Under the pieces are notes generated by a model, which had not been told where the DNA came from, did no database searches, and saw nothing but the letters and a program-made list of their open reading frames with translations. Shown in pieces: positions 1 to 9,556 of a stretch of 64,000 bases of DNA (position 1 is the stretch's first letter; every line of letters starts with the position of its first letter). The translations under genes and the position numbers were made by a program. The stretch is from assembly GCA_032358255.1 (NCBI GenBank), contig JAULBX010028493.1, positions 124,001-188,000 of the forward strand, read 5' to 3'. This DNA comes from Heterotrichella gracilis (Eukaryota; Sar; Xanthophyceae; Tribonematales; Xanthonemataceae).

Positions 1-195
1 TGAAGTGCGAACAAGGCCTGCATGCAGACAGCCTACAGGCAGATTCTGCACCACAAATGCAGCTCTGCCACGTGCACCCAGCGGCACGCCACCAGCGTTC
101 CTGATAGCCCTACAGACTCTTCACTTTGTAGCCCAACCGCTGAGGGCACATGTGACCAATATTTTTTGTGTCATAATTCCAAGTGTGTCACTTAC
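1..195 (-). other. Start of peroxiredoxin intron 1
   Basis: Intronic sequence following the donor at 195. No continuation of the peroxiredoxin reading frame is found here in any frame, so the next exon lies beyond the left edge. Confidence 0.7.
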
Positions 196-431
196 CCCTT
201 GTGTGACTCGGTGTCGTTGCAGGACAGCGCCAGCACCTTGACGCCGCGCTTCTCAAACTCGCCCTTCAGCTTGCCCACCACGCCCAGCTCGGTGGTGCAC
301 ACAGGGGTGAAGTCGTTGGGGTGGCTGAACAAGATGGCCCAGCTCCCGTCGATGTACTTGTGGAACTCAATGGGACCCGTGGTGGTGTCCGCACTGAAGT
401 CTGGCACCACATCCCCCAGGTTGATGCCCAT
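196..431 (-). CDS. 1-Cys peroxiredoxin (PRDX6-like), first exon only
   Basis: First coding exon of a 1-Cys peroxiredoxin, a thiol peroxidase that reduces H2O2 and lipid peroxides. The visible 78 residues begin MGINLGDVVPDF and hold the peroxidatic motif PNDFTPVCTTELG, with the active cysteine at residue 45 and the Pro/Thr of the Px3TxxC signature in place. The fold's N-terminal strand follows (GVKVLALSCND). The start is the ATG at 431: the frame is open further upstream, but that part has no family resemblance. The exon ends in phase 2 at a GTAAG donor (195-191), and the remaining two thirds of the protein lie left of the window. No targeting peptide is seen, so it is probably cytosolic or nuclear. 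It is divergent from the dynein light chain gene, about 1.46 kb away. Family assignment is very secure. Confidence 0.93.
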
Positions 432-1894
432 GGTGGCTGCTGAGAGGCCTGGGCAAGGCAAGGCGAGGGGCTGGAGGTCAGGGATGGGCTGTGCTAAGGG
501 AGGGAGTGGGGTCTGGAAAGCGGGGAGGAAGGGGTTTGCACGCAAGCGGCAAGTGTCTGGAGGAGAGGTTCTAGAGTGGTCCTGGTTCCACCTGGCAGGG
601 ACGTCGGATTGTTCTTGGCGTTTTTGAGAGGCATGAGGAACTCCCAAGTGCTTCTAAGACTCTGCGAGAACTGGTTAACCCCATATCACAACAGGATCTG
701 GAAAACAAGGACCTTGAAAACAAGGTTTGCCTTGCCAAAGCTGTACCAAGCTTGCAGGAAGCTTCCAATGGAAGGTCCTGTACCAGAGCTGGTCACTTCA
801 TGGGCCATGCATACTGGCACTCCTGTGAGGTTGGCCCCAGTGGTTCGGACTATTTCCCTCAACTTCATCAGACACTCAACTCTGATGTAAGACCACCTTC
901 AGCGTACCAACTGAAGTGAGTGCATCGGTGGCACCTGTCAAGACATGCCATCATGATGCGCCCCCAAAAACGTGATGAACGAAAGGGTTCCGGTAACAGA
1001 CTACCACGCTAATGCAACACACGCGCGCGGAGGTCCACATTAAACTATGTGACCACAGCAGCTTGCTGTTTCAGTTTATAAACTGCCGCTAGGCCGTGGG
1101 ACCCCAACATCGCTAGCTACAGTCCTGGTGTTTGGGCAGGAAACGACAGCCAACACACAGAAGCAAACACAGCGAGGTGCACACCAACATACTCCTCCAA
1201 GCGCTCGTCAGCATCAGCACGATCCAAGATAGTACCTCACCTGAAGAAGGCTCCGGGGCAGGGAAAGCTAGAAGGGTCGGGACAGGACGGCAGCCGTAGC
1301 GCAACCTCTCGTGAGCTATAGCAAGAGCCTGTTAGACGGGAATAAAGCAAGCACGTTCTCGACAACCCTTGTAGTAGCACTGTCGACATATGCCCTTGTC
1401 GTGCGCATAAACAGCTAACAAATATGCACACGCTGGGGCCCTGTCAGGGGCCAGATTGCGCTGTAAGAGGGGGGTGAAGTAGTCCCTCATTTGGAGGGTC
1501 CCTTGCATGCATTCCTGCACAATTATCTTTATAACCCTAGCACATGTGCACACAGATCACCAGAATTTGCAGTGTCCCCCCGCATGCATAGGCAGCTGCA
1601 GAGCGAGGCGTCAAGTGGGCGAAGCCTTGGCACCGTCGGACAACCAATTCGCGTTCTGCTGACATACATAGCATATTCACGTTGAACACGTTGCGTGTCC
1701 AAGCTGCCGACGTCTCCGGCTGTTCCCCCCCATGCACCCTGATTGCCATGGGCCACATTGCTACATGCCACAACGCCCACATTGATGCCGCATTGTCTTA
1801 AAAGCGTCGCTCACAAAGACAGCCCAACATATGTAATATAGGGGGTAGTTTGAACACCTTGTGTTGAGCGGCGCGGGAACCGTAGTCACTTACC
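432..1894. other. Divergent intergenic region, no gene seen
   Basis: Shared upstream region of the peroxiredoxin (leftward) and dynein light chain (rightward) genes. It must contain both 5' UTRs and promoters. Open frames are short and resemble nothing. No TATA box or RNA gene was recognised. Confidence 0.6.
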
Positions 1895-2810
1895 ATGCCT
1901 ACCACTATCAAAGAAGCCATCTCCAAGTTTGAACAGGCACAAGGGGTAGTGGCCGCGGACGCAGTCAAGGTATACACGCGCTGTGTGTGATTATAACGAC
2001 AACCTCCTCACAAGTCATACTGAATTAAGGGTCTTGTGCTAGGTTGACTTCGTCGGGCAATGTCCGCCGATAGAGAAGATGGATGCCAGTCTGGCTGTGC
2101 TCAAGAGCTGCAGGTGTGTCATGAACCCACAGAAATACCTGTCGTTCATCACAAAGCCATGGCCCATACCTGTGTTCTTGTGATTTGATACAGTTGGGCT
2201 CACTGGTGCTTACCATGCCATCTTACTCTATAGGCATCTGGCCCTGTCAACGAACAACATAGACAAGATTGGAAGCTTAGCGGGGCTTGAAAGCTTGGAG
2301 ATACTGTCTTTGGGAAGGAACTGCATCAAGAAACTGGAAAATCTGGAAACGGTTGCAGAAACTCTTCAAGAACTGTGGCTTTCCTACAACCAAATAGAGA
2401 AGCTGGTGCGCATGATCTGACCTGGCCTTGCCATCTTGGCGCATATAGTGTTGGTCAGCATCTGAGCAAGTGTATTCCAAACCGAACACTGACTGGTGCC
2501 ATAGCAATGGTCTTCCACACAGATTTGTGAGTTGTGTGCGCAGGTTGGGATCGAAAAACTGTCAAAGCTGCGCGTGTTGTACCTCTCAAACAACAAGATA
2601 AAAGATTGGGCAGAGATTGAAAGGCTGGGTCTGCTGCCAAGACTGGAAAACCTGCTGTTGCTTGGCAATCCTCTCTACAATGATTTCAAGGATCAATCAG
2701 CAGCAGCGGAGTACCGGATAGAAGTCCTGAAACGTCTGCCAAACCTAAAGAAACTGGATGGGGCACCCGTCGAAAGCGAGGAAAGGGATTCTGCAAAAGC
2801 AAACTCATAA
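1895..2810 (+). CDS. DNAL1: Axonemal dynein light chain 1 (DNAL1/LC1), leucine-rich repeat
   Basis: Four exons (1895-1969, 2043-2113, 2234-2405, 2544-2810) join in consistent phase to give 194 residues, the usual length of this family. The protein starts [17 protein letters not shown] and carries the family signature [16 protein letters not shown]. Leucine-rich repeats follow ([45 protein letters not shown]), with the cap region [10 protein letters not shown] and [10 protein letters not shown]1 binds the motor domain of the outer-arm dynein gamma heavy chain and tethers it to axonemal microtubules, so the gene implies flagella or retained flagellar genes. It is convergent with the SHIPPO-repeat gene 0.5 kb downstream, also an axonemal-type gene. 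The start is the first ATG and matches the N-terminus of known LC1 proteins. Confidence 0.95.
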
Positions 2811-3308
2811 CCAGCAGCAACTGTGCCAAGGACCAAACAAAGACCGCATGCCACTATTGCAATATATTGTTCACTGAAGTGCCACAGTGCTGGACACAGC
2901 TATCTCGTATTCATTCAAGCCCCCGTGGAGGTGTAAAACCCCAATTGAATTTGTTTGCAATGCTGTCAGGTACTGTGCTTGCGGTCTGTTTATGGTCTGT
3001 TGGGTTTTTTTTGTCGCCCACAAGGGATGCATGCAACAAAACACCAATAACTAGCAAAGTGAGTACAAAGCACCGGCCGTATGCCTACATGCCACATTTT
3101 GCACTTAACAAAAGTACTGAATACCAACTATTTGACTTATTATTTTGCTCCAGTTGAAACCCCGCTGCCTTGCCCACTGGATGCCTTGCTCACGATGTTA
3201 CACAACTGCTAGGCAGTGCACTGCCCTCATAATTCATGTCCAGGGAAGAGCTGGGTGGTAGTTTGATCGCTGGGACCGCTGCACCTCACTCACCCTACTC
3301 GGCTGGAT
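2811..3308. other. Convergent 3' intergenic region
   Basis: Holds the 3' ends of the DNAL1 and SHIPPO-repeat genes, which point towards each other. No gene or repeat was recognised. Confidence 0.6.
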
Positions 3309-5449
3309 TTATGCGTAGTACGCCCCAGGTCCAGGCATGCTCTTGTGTGCGTCCCGTTCATCACGCTGCACCATAAAAAATCCAGTGAGATGCAAGGCAA
3401 CAAACAGCATGCATAAAAGCTGCCTGATGCAAACACATTCCCTGTGAAATAAAAAATAGCTGAGCGCTCCCATTAACATTGCGCAAATGGCAAATGACAA
3501 GCAAAACCTGCAAAGAGCATGCATATTCACATGGATAGGAATGTTGTTTGCATGGCAACAGCATCCTTGCTGTTGTTAATGGCTGCTACGTATTGCTTAC
3601 CGTGGATTTGCCAAAGTGCCAGCCTGATTGTGATTTCTTTGTCGACAGCAGTTGTGACCCCAAGCATGACCGCGGCACCGCTGTGCCAGGGCCTGGAGAT
3701 GCCTCACCGCCCATGTGCTTCTCATGCTCCGGTGAAATGAAAACCTGTATGTGCAGCAAACCGGAATTTACTGATTTTGAAACTGGTGGGTTATCACGAA
3801 AGCACATTCGCTTGGCACAGATATGTTCAGGACATTCAAATGCGGTAACGAAGGTAATATATGCTGTACTACAGTGGCAGGGCCTGCCCATAAGGCCATG
3901 TAATGGAAGGAATGCAGTGAATTGCACCGGATGCCTTCTGCAAGTACGTGGTACAGGAGCGGCACAGCATTTCACGTCATGCCAGGTAACATGTGTGCCA
4001 TGTGTGCAATAATACTCACCTTCAAGGCGGCATCCCGCGTTGAGCTACCAAAGCTGAATATTGGAAGCGTCTTGTGATTGGACTCCATCTGCTTGCCCAT
4101 GCCATTTACAGACTTATATGAACCAGCACCTGGCATGTCCTTGGCACGAGTCACATAATCGTACTTGAAGCGGTCGCCCTTGCCCATCCCACACTTTGGA
4201 GAAGACTCATGATTTGACGTCACCTGGACATGCCATTCTTAATTTGTGAGTGGCAATGGACACCTGGTGGGCATATGCATGAATCCATCAACGGACATGT
4301 TATTCAGTGATGACTATCACGTGGCAGTTCTGCACAAAGTCACCCCAGCCGGCAGTATCCATGGCAACTAATTATTATTATCTTATATGGCAATTGCAAT
4401 GCATTTTAACATACATACTTCATGCTAGATGAAGGCTGAAGGCCAGCGTGCATGACAGAACATGCCCTTTCTTACGCGAAAGACAAATGCGCAGGCATGG
4501 CATGCGCAAATAAATTGCAGGCTGCAACTCACCGCTGGGCTTGGCACGGTGTACGCACTGGGTCCAGGCGAGTCCTTGCCAAAGAAATCTTTCTCCGTGT
4601 CAGGGTCAACATACACTTTTGCCTGCCCATCACGCGTGGCGCTGCCAAACACTGTCTTGCTTGGGCTTGGACTCCGTGACTCCACCTGGTTACCGCCTGC
4701 GAATTCGATGGTGCCTATTTTCTATATGATCCTGCCGTTACATTCACCATAAGCAAAATTTCATGAAGCTGCAGCTATACTGACAGTATTGCATGAGGTT
4801 TGAAAAGGCTATTTGGTCATTGAATTATTGCACAGTGAGCAATGCAATATGCGGGTCAATTGCGTTCGTACCCACTGTAGGCTTCAATTTGTATGCACCA
4901 GGTCCTGGCACGGCGGCATTGTGAATCATAGATTTATCAACACGAGCACCACTGCCAAAAGTGGCCACAGGAGGGTTCGCCTCTGTGGATGTAGGATGCT
5001 TGCCCACCGATGACTGCAGGTGAGGGCATCAGGAGCGTCAGCTGTCAATCGTAATTAAAGTATATTCCTAGTTGAGGTATGACCCGGTGTGTGCGATGCA
5101 GTAACCAAAATGTGGGTGCCGTTGCACAGGCAGCTCTTGCTGGGCAGCATATAATCAAGAACTTACATACACTCGGTAGGCAGGGCCCTGAGAGTTGTTC
5201 CCGCACTGGACCTTGGCATGCTCTGGAGATAGGTATTGCTGCAAGAGAGCACAAGCGTTGGGACTCAGGGTATGTTAAAAATGTTTTGCGTTTAACAAGG
5301 TATCTAGGGTCAGATAATACCTTCAAGGCTGCATCCCTTCCTGAAGATCCAAAGCCCACTGACGGCGAGCTTGACTTCTTTGAGAGTACTTGCTTACCGA
5401 AGCCAGACCGCAGGCCCGGTCCCTTACGGTGTGCTGTATGTGCGTCCAT
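3309..5449 (-). CDS. SHIPPO / sperm-tail PG-rich repeat protein (ODF3/CIMAP-like)
   Basis: Five exons (5449-5321, 5013-4872, 4696-4533, 4223-4020, 3365-3309) join in phase to 231 residues. The protein is made of alternating short motifs: PG-rich boxes (VPGPGAYKL, SPGPSAYTV, MPGAGSYKS, MPGPGAYYA) and glycine-serine boxes (GFGSSGRDAALK, TFGSGARVDK, VFGSATRDGQAK, SFGSSTRDAALK). These are STPGR/SHIPPO repeats, found in microtubule-associated or microtubule-lumen proteins of cilia and sperm tails. Each exon carries roughly one repeat boundary. The start (ATG at 5449) is the first in-frame ATG of the first convincing exon. An upstream acceptor/donor pair near 5560-5540 could be a 5' UTR exon, because its frame is closed by a stop. 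The gene lies next to DNAL1, tail to tail. The family is clear; the exact axonemal role is not. Confidence 0.85.
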
Positions 5450-6594
5450 GATCTGCACCTACAAACGGGTGTTCTCTCTGCTGAAAACAACAACCCAACC
5501 TAAAAGCAAGTGGTACAAAACCACTACAGGCTTACCTCGAGCTTTTCAGGCAAGCAATAGTTCTATGGTAGGCGTTCTTTCATCACGTATGCTTCACTGT
5601 TCAGGGTGTCTGCTGTTGTCCATATAGAGCTAGGCGCACTGTACACCCCCTACTATAGTACAAGATCCCTGAGCAAGTGGGCTGCTGCAGGACGTAACAG
5701 TGACGGAGAAATAGGTTAGTATAAGCAGAAAAAGCGCGTGACACACAAACAACGTGTTGCACTGAAGTTGGCAGCAAACCCTGCAGCAAACCCTTGTACA
5801 CCAGCAGTGGTTTCTGCAAGAAACTGCAGCTACACAGGAGGAAGAGGTGCAAAATTTAAAGTAGTTTTAAAGCTACATAAACCGTTCTGCACAGCATAGA
5901 GGCTGCAAAACCGTCCCAAGTGAAAGTGGGCGGCAACGAACTCGCCAGCTCAAGACACACAGGTCCCCAGCTAGTACTAGAACAGCCCTACAGTGCACGC
6001 CCCATAGACGCGCAATTAAAACCTGAAATATGTGACGTATTATTGAGCACTTAAAGCTAACACCGACGGGGGGCACTGCCTTTAACAAGGCTTTCCTCGA
6101 GGACTGGCATGCATGCATTTGCACCTGGGTCTCACCTTGACGCAGATGCCAGCCCAATGCAGCGAATCCTCCACGCTTACCACGCTCAAACCACTATTTC
6201 CGCATTTTGTGCACGAGCTGCCGTCGCTCTGCAGGCATAGACCCAGATCATCACGTCTCGAGATCCCAAGGCAATGTCCCCTAGTGCAAGGTGAGGAACA
6301 GGTAAAGAAGAGGGCGAGGAGGTCACAGGGTGCACGGACTTCGCGCCCACAGCAAATCCCGTTTGCATTCGCGAGACAAAACACTGCTTGCACCAGCTGC
6401 GGTGCTGCTTTCGGTGTTACGTTTCTCCTTGCCAACTGGACAGGGTTATCTTGCTGTGCTGGTCAGCATCTGGGCGAAGTTGGCAACATTTAGTAGGACA
6501 GCACATCCTAGGGGTCAGGAGCACGGAGTGGTTATTGGGCCATACTGGGCTCACACACAATCATCCCTACAGCTCTTGACCTAACCCTGTCAAT
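5450..6594. other. Divergent intergenic region
   Basis: Upstream of both the SHIPPO-repeat gene (leftward) and the ATP synthase subunit gene (rightward). A spliced 5' UTR segment of the former may lie at about 5540-5560 (TAG acceptor, GTAAGC donor). Nothing else was recognised. Confidence 0.5.
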
Positions 6595-7237
6595 ATGCCT
6601 CCCAAGTTCCCCGTCCACACGTTGGAGAGCGAGCCTGCTAGGACCACTATTGTAAACCAAGTAAAGTACATGTAAGTAGGCTTCCATAGCTGGCTGACGT
6701 TGGGCGTCCAAACGTGGTGCCATGTGTTTGCATGGGACTCTGGGGAACGGGGTGACGGCGTCCGTTGCTGTCCAGACTGCCTATTGCATGCATATACACA
6801 TCTGGCACCCATGCTGTTGCAAGAATGGCACCCCTCCTGCAGGTGGCCTTTCATTGTGGGTTTTGGGGTGACTGGCTATGGACTCCTCCAGGTGTCTCTT
6901 GGTTTGACAGGTAAGAGCTCCTTTCTTGTCTTTCTAGCTCTGAACTACCTGCCCTTATTACACAATATCTCACCGTTGTCATGTTGTTTTCCCTGCAGAG
7001 GAAGACCTGAAGGCCTCAAGTAAGTAGTCGCTATGCGGTTTTGCTTGTGCATCAGTTGCCACGCACGACTTGCTTGCACCTCCTCCTGTCTAGCACAGCG
7101 CCTGGTGCAGGTTGCCATATGCTTGCTGCTCTAGCCTGAGGACTCCACCCACCCAGCCCTTGCACAGGATATGCTAGTAACATCTTGTGGTTGTTTCTGT
7201 TGCAGAGTTTGCCAACCCCAAGGGACACCAGCATTGA
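6595..7237 (+). CDS. Mitochondrial ATP synthase 6 kDa subunit (plant type)
   Basis: Four small exons (6595-6671, 6843-6910, 6999-7019, 7206-7237) with matching phases give a 65-residue protein. Exon 3 is only 21 bases. The core WPFIVGFGVTGYGLLQVSLG is a single membrane segment, followed by LTEEDLKASKF. Both closely match the small plant mitochondrial F1Fo ATP synthase subunit (6 kDa subunit), a membrane accessory subunit of the Fo sector. Gene finders easily miss this gene because the exons are short; each junction is supported by GT-AG sites and by the protein match. The N-terminus (MPPKFPVHTLESEPARTT) is longer than in land plants. A typical cleavable mitochondrial presequence is not evident. 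Confidence 0.85.
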
Positions 7238-8164
7238 GCTGATACTGGCTAAGGATTGTCTCCGTGTGGACTGGCATGTGACCTTAATGCACAGTCACGG
7301 AACAACCCACTGTTGTAGTCCCCCCTTGTTGGGCTAGTACTGCCAAGGGGGCGATTGTAGGTGACTGTCTGTCCCTAGCTTGTAACACATTTGCTGCGCG
7401 CTACATATCACAGTACTGTGCCCCGTGACCATGAGGGGCACCCCCCCCCCTCGGAGCAAAGGGGGCCAGCAAGGTTTTAGTCCTTGGTAACACCCGTTCG
7501 CACAAATCTCGGCTTTTGGCAATCGTAACGGCGGTGCGCTGTGCAGCTTTCAAGTTGCTTACTGCGCACAGGTAGCTTGGCAAGACAAATTTGCAAGTAT
7601 CCTGCCGTTCTCTAGGTTAACTTGACTTTGTGCAGACACAGCAATTGACTTAGTGCCTGCAGTGAAGAAAGACGGGCAGCTGCTGGTTCTTGAAGCCTTA
7701 GCCATGCACCACACAACCCCTCGTATGGAATACATGGGGGTTATGCGCAGCAGTTGGGCTTAGTGGTCGGAGCAGTCCATGACTCGCGGCCCTCGGCATG
7801 AGATCACATGCCAGGAGTTCACATGCCAGGAGTTCACAATAATTGCACTGTTACAGCAGATAAATGCAAAGCGTTCTCCCAACAGCACGCCTGCTAACAA
7901 TAAGCTGCAGCTGGCCTCAAGGAGGTCAAGGTTCTGGCACTCCAGGACAACTAGCAGTACTTCTCAGTGACTGATAGTTGCGTTGCTGTGAAGCTGATTG
8001 TTGAAAAAGGGACGTGATAACAGCTTAAGCTTGCCACCCACTACCAACTGCTTCCCTCTGCTTCCCTGGAAGGCGATAAGCAAAAACAACTAGGTACAGT
8101 GTGCCTGTTCTTCAACAAGAGCTTCATGCGTTCCCAAACAACCAACAAGTGCCACTGCCGAGCC
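7238..8164. other. Convergent intergenic region with a 15-base tandem duplication
   Basis: Between the 3' ends of the ATP synthase subunit and Ycf33-like genes. It contains the short tandem repeat at 7806-7835. No gene was recognised. Confidence 0.6.
7806..7835. repeat. 15-base perfect tandem duplication
   Basis: The unit acatgccaggagttc occurs twice without a gap. It is non-coding and has no recognised function. Confidence 0.8.
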
Positions 8165-8797
8165 CTACTGGTACATTGGCATGAGGCTGCCTGCATCCTC
8201 AAACACAACGTCGTTCACCCCCAGCATGCTCGACACAGTGAAGTTGAGGAAGAAGTACAGCGCCACCAGGCCAGTCACCACCAGCACAGCAGTGACTGGC
8301 CGCTTGAGCGCCTCCGCGAAGGGCTTGAGCATCACGTAGCCTGTGCCCAGCATGACGGTGATGAAGAAGCGCCCGTATCTCGCCAGGTTTGCCCAGAAGT
8401 CCTCTCCGCTGGCCAGGTTGTTCAGGTCTGAGCTCACTGGGTGGAAGGTGCTGGCATGGCTAGCAGCCTCCTGTGCTTGGGCACTGTCCACCAGGCCAAA
8501 AAGGAGAGCGGAACCAATCCCCAGCAACGCGCCAGTAGTGAGCATGGAGGTTTGGGATATCAAGCCTGAGTTGGCACCACCGTTGGGCTGGAGTGGCTGG
8601 CTGCCGCTGCTGCTGCTGCTGGTGGTGGTGGCAGACCTCTCCCCTGTGCTGGTTGTGGTTTGAGAGCTGCGCACAGCCTTGGTGATGCAGCCGTGGCCAA
8701 AGGGCTTGCAGACCTTCCTTGGTGCGACGGTGTGCATGTGCAGCCTGGCCACAGGCTGCATGGTCTTGGTAAAGGGTGTGGAGCAGGAGGCATGCAT
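8165..8797 (-). CDS. Nuclear-encoded Ycf33/DUF565 chloroplast protein
   Basis: Intronless gene for 210 residues. The C-terminal third matches Ycf33 (DUF565): EDFWANLARYGRFFITVMLG, VMLKPFAEALKRPVTAVL, then a second hydrophobic stretch ending FTVSSMLGVND. Two membrane segments are visible there. The N-terminal half is rich in Ser/Thr/Arg with few acidic residues (to about residue 70), typical of a chloroplast transit peptide. It is followed by a hydrophobic stretch ending SAQA, which could be a thylakoid-transfer or membrane segment. Ycf33 is plastid-encoded in red algae and found in cyanobacteria; here it is a nuclear gene. The function of Ycf33 is poorly defined, though a link to photosynthetic electron flow has been suggested. 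The start is the first ATG of the open frame. The single-exon structure is unusual among its neighbours. Confidence 0.82.
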   Translation of the reverse strand: MHASCSTPFTKTMQPVARLHMHTVAPRKVCKPFGHGCITKAVRSSQTTTSTGERSATTTSSSSSGSQPLQPNGGANSGLISQTSMLTTGALLGIGSALLFGLVDSAQAQEAASHASTFHPVSSDLNNLASGEDFWANLARYGRFFITVMLGTGYVMLKPFAEALKRPVTAVLVVTGLVALYFFLNFTVSSMLGVNDVVFEDAGSLMPMYQ

Positions 8798-9556
8798 TGT
8801 AGTAGACCTTTGGGTATGTCCAGGCAGCTGACGCTAAACTTGCGGTTTGTTGTATGCAATGTAAACCAGTTGAAGGGGAGGTAAGGGTGCAGGTTCAGCT
8901 GTGAAGCTAGGCGTGCAACACACGGGCCGAAGACAAAGCACGGCAAGTGCTCATGAATACAGTATATTGGTTGGTTGTCACTGAGACACGCCCACAAAGC
9001 ACACTGCAATACAGCGAAAGAAAGCGGCCGCGATATCTATTTGGATATTGCCTCCCAGTCACTATGTGTAAAGCTCTAGCAGCACTTGTCAGGATAAGGT
9101 GCTTGCTCCACAGACATATATGCATGAGTATCGTGGTTGGCGTCCACACTACAGTGGCGTCCACACTACAGTGGCCCCCTTGCACCCCCGGTTTTTGGGC
9201 GCCCTGTCGAAAGTTCGTCGGCAGGGCTGGCTTCATAACTGTTAGTGCCTAGGCATATAGTTGGAGGTTGTTTTGGGTGGCAGACGTCCACACATATATA
9301 CAGGCATGACCAGCAGCATGCATGCATAAGCAACATCTCGAGCACATCTGATATCAGCCCACGCTTTCGGTATATGTCGCTGGGCTTAGTACGTCCATAT
9401 TGCTGTTCATTGTGCTAAGTGCATGTTCCGAGCCTGTTAATAGAACTTGTGGGTCACTAAGCGATTGCTCCTGAGCAAGCCGATGGGATCAAACCTGTAC
9501 TGGGCTTGTGTTTGATCGTCTGTCTGATGTGCTGCACACAGTAATTGACTGCAACA
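8798..9556. other. Divergent intergenic region with a 17-base tandem duplication
   Basis: Shared upstream region of the Ycf33-like gene (leftward) and EMC1 (rightward). A perfect tandem duplication lies at 9141-9174. No gene was recognised. Confidence 0.6.
9141..9174. repeat. 17-base perfect tandem duplication
   Basis: The unit cgtccacactacagtgg occurs twice in direct succession in the upstream region shared by the Ycf33-like and EMC1 genes. Confidence 0.8.

Noticed and set aside
22-627. A 201-residue open frame on the plus strand
   Set aside because: It runs antisense through the peroxiredoxin exon, which has an unmistakable active-site motif.
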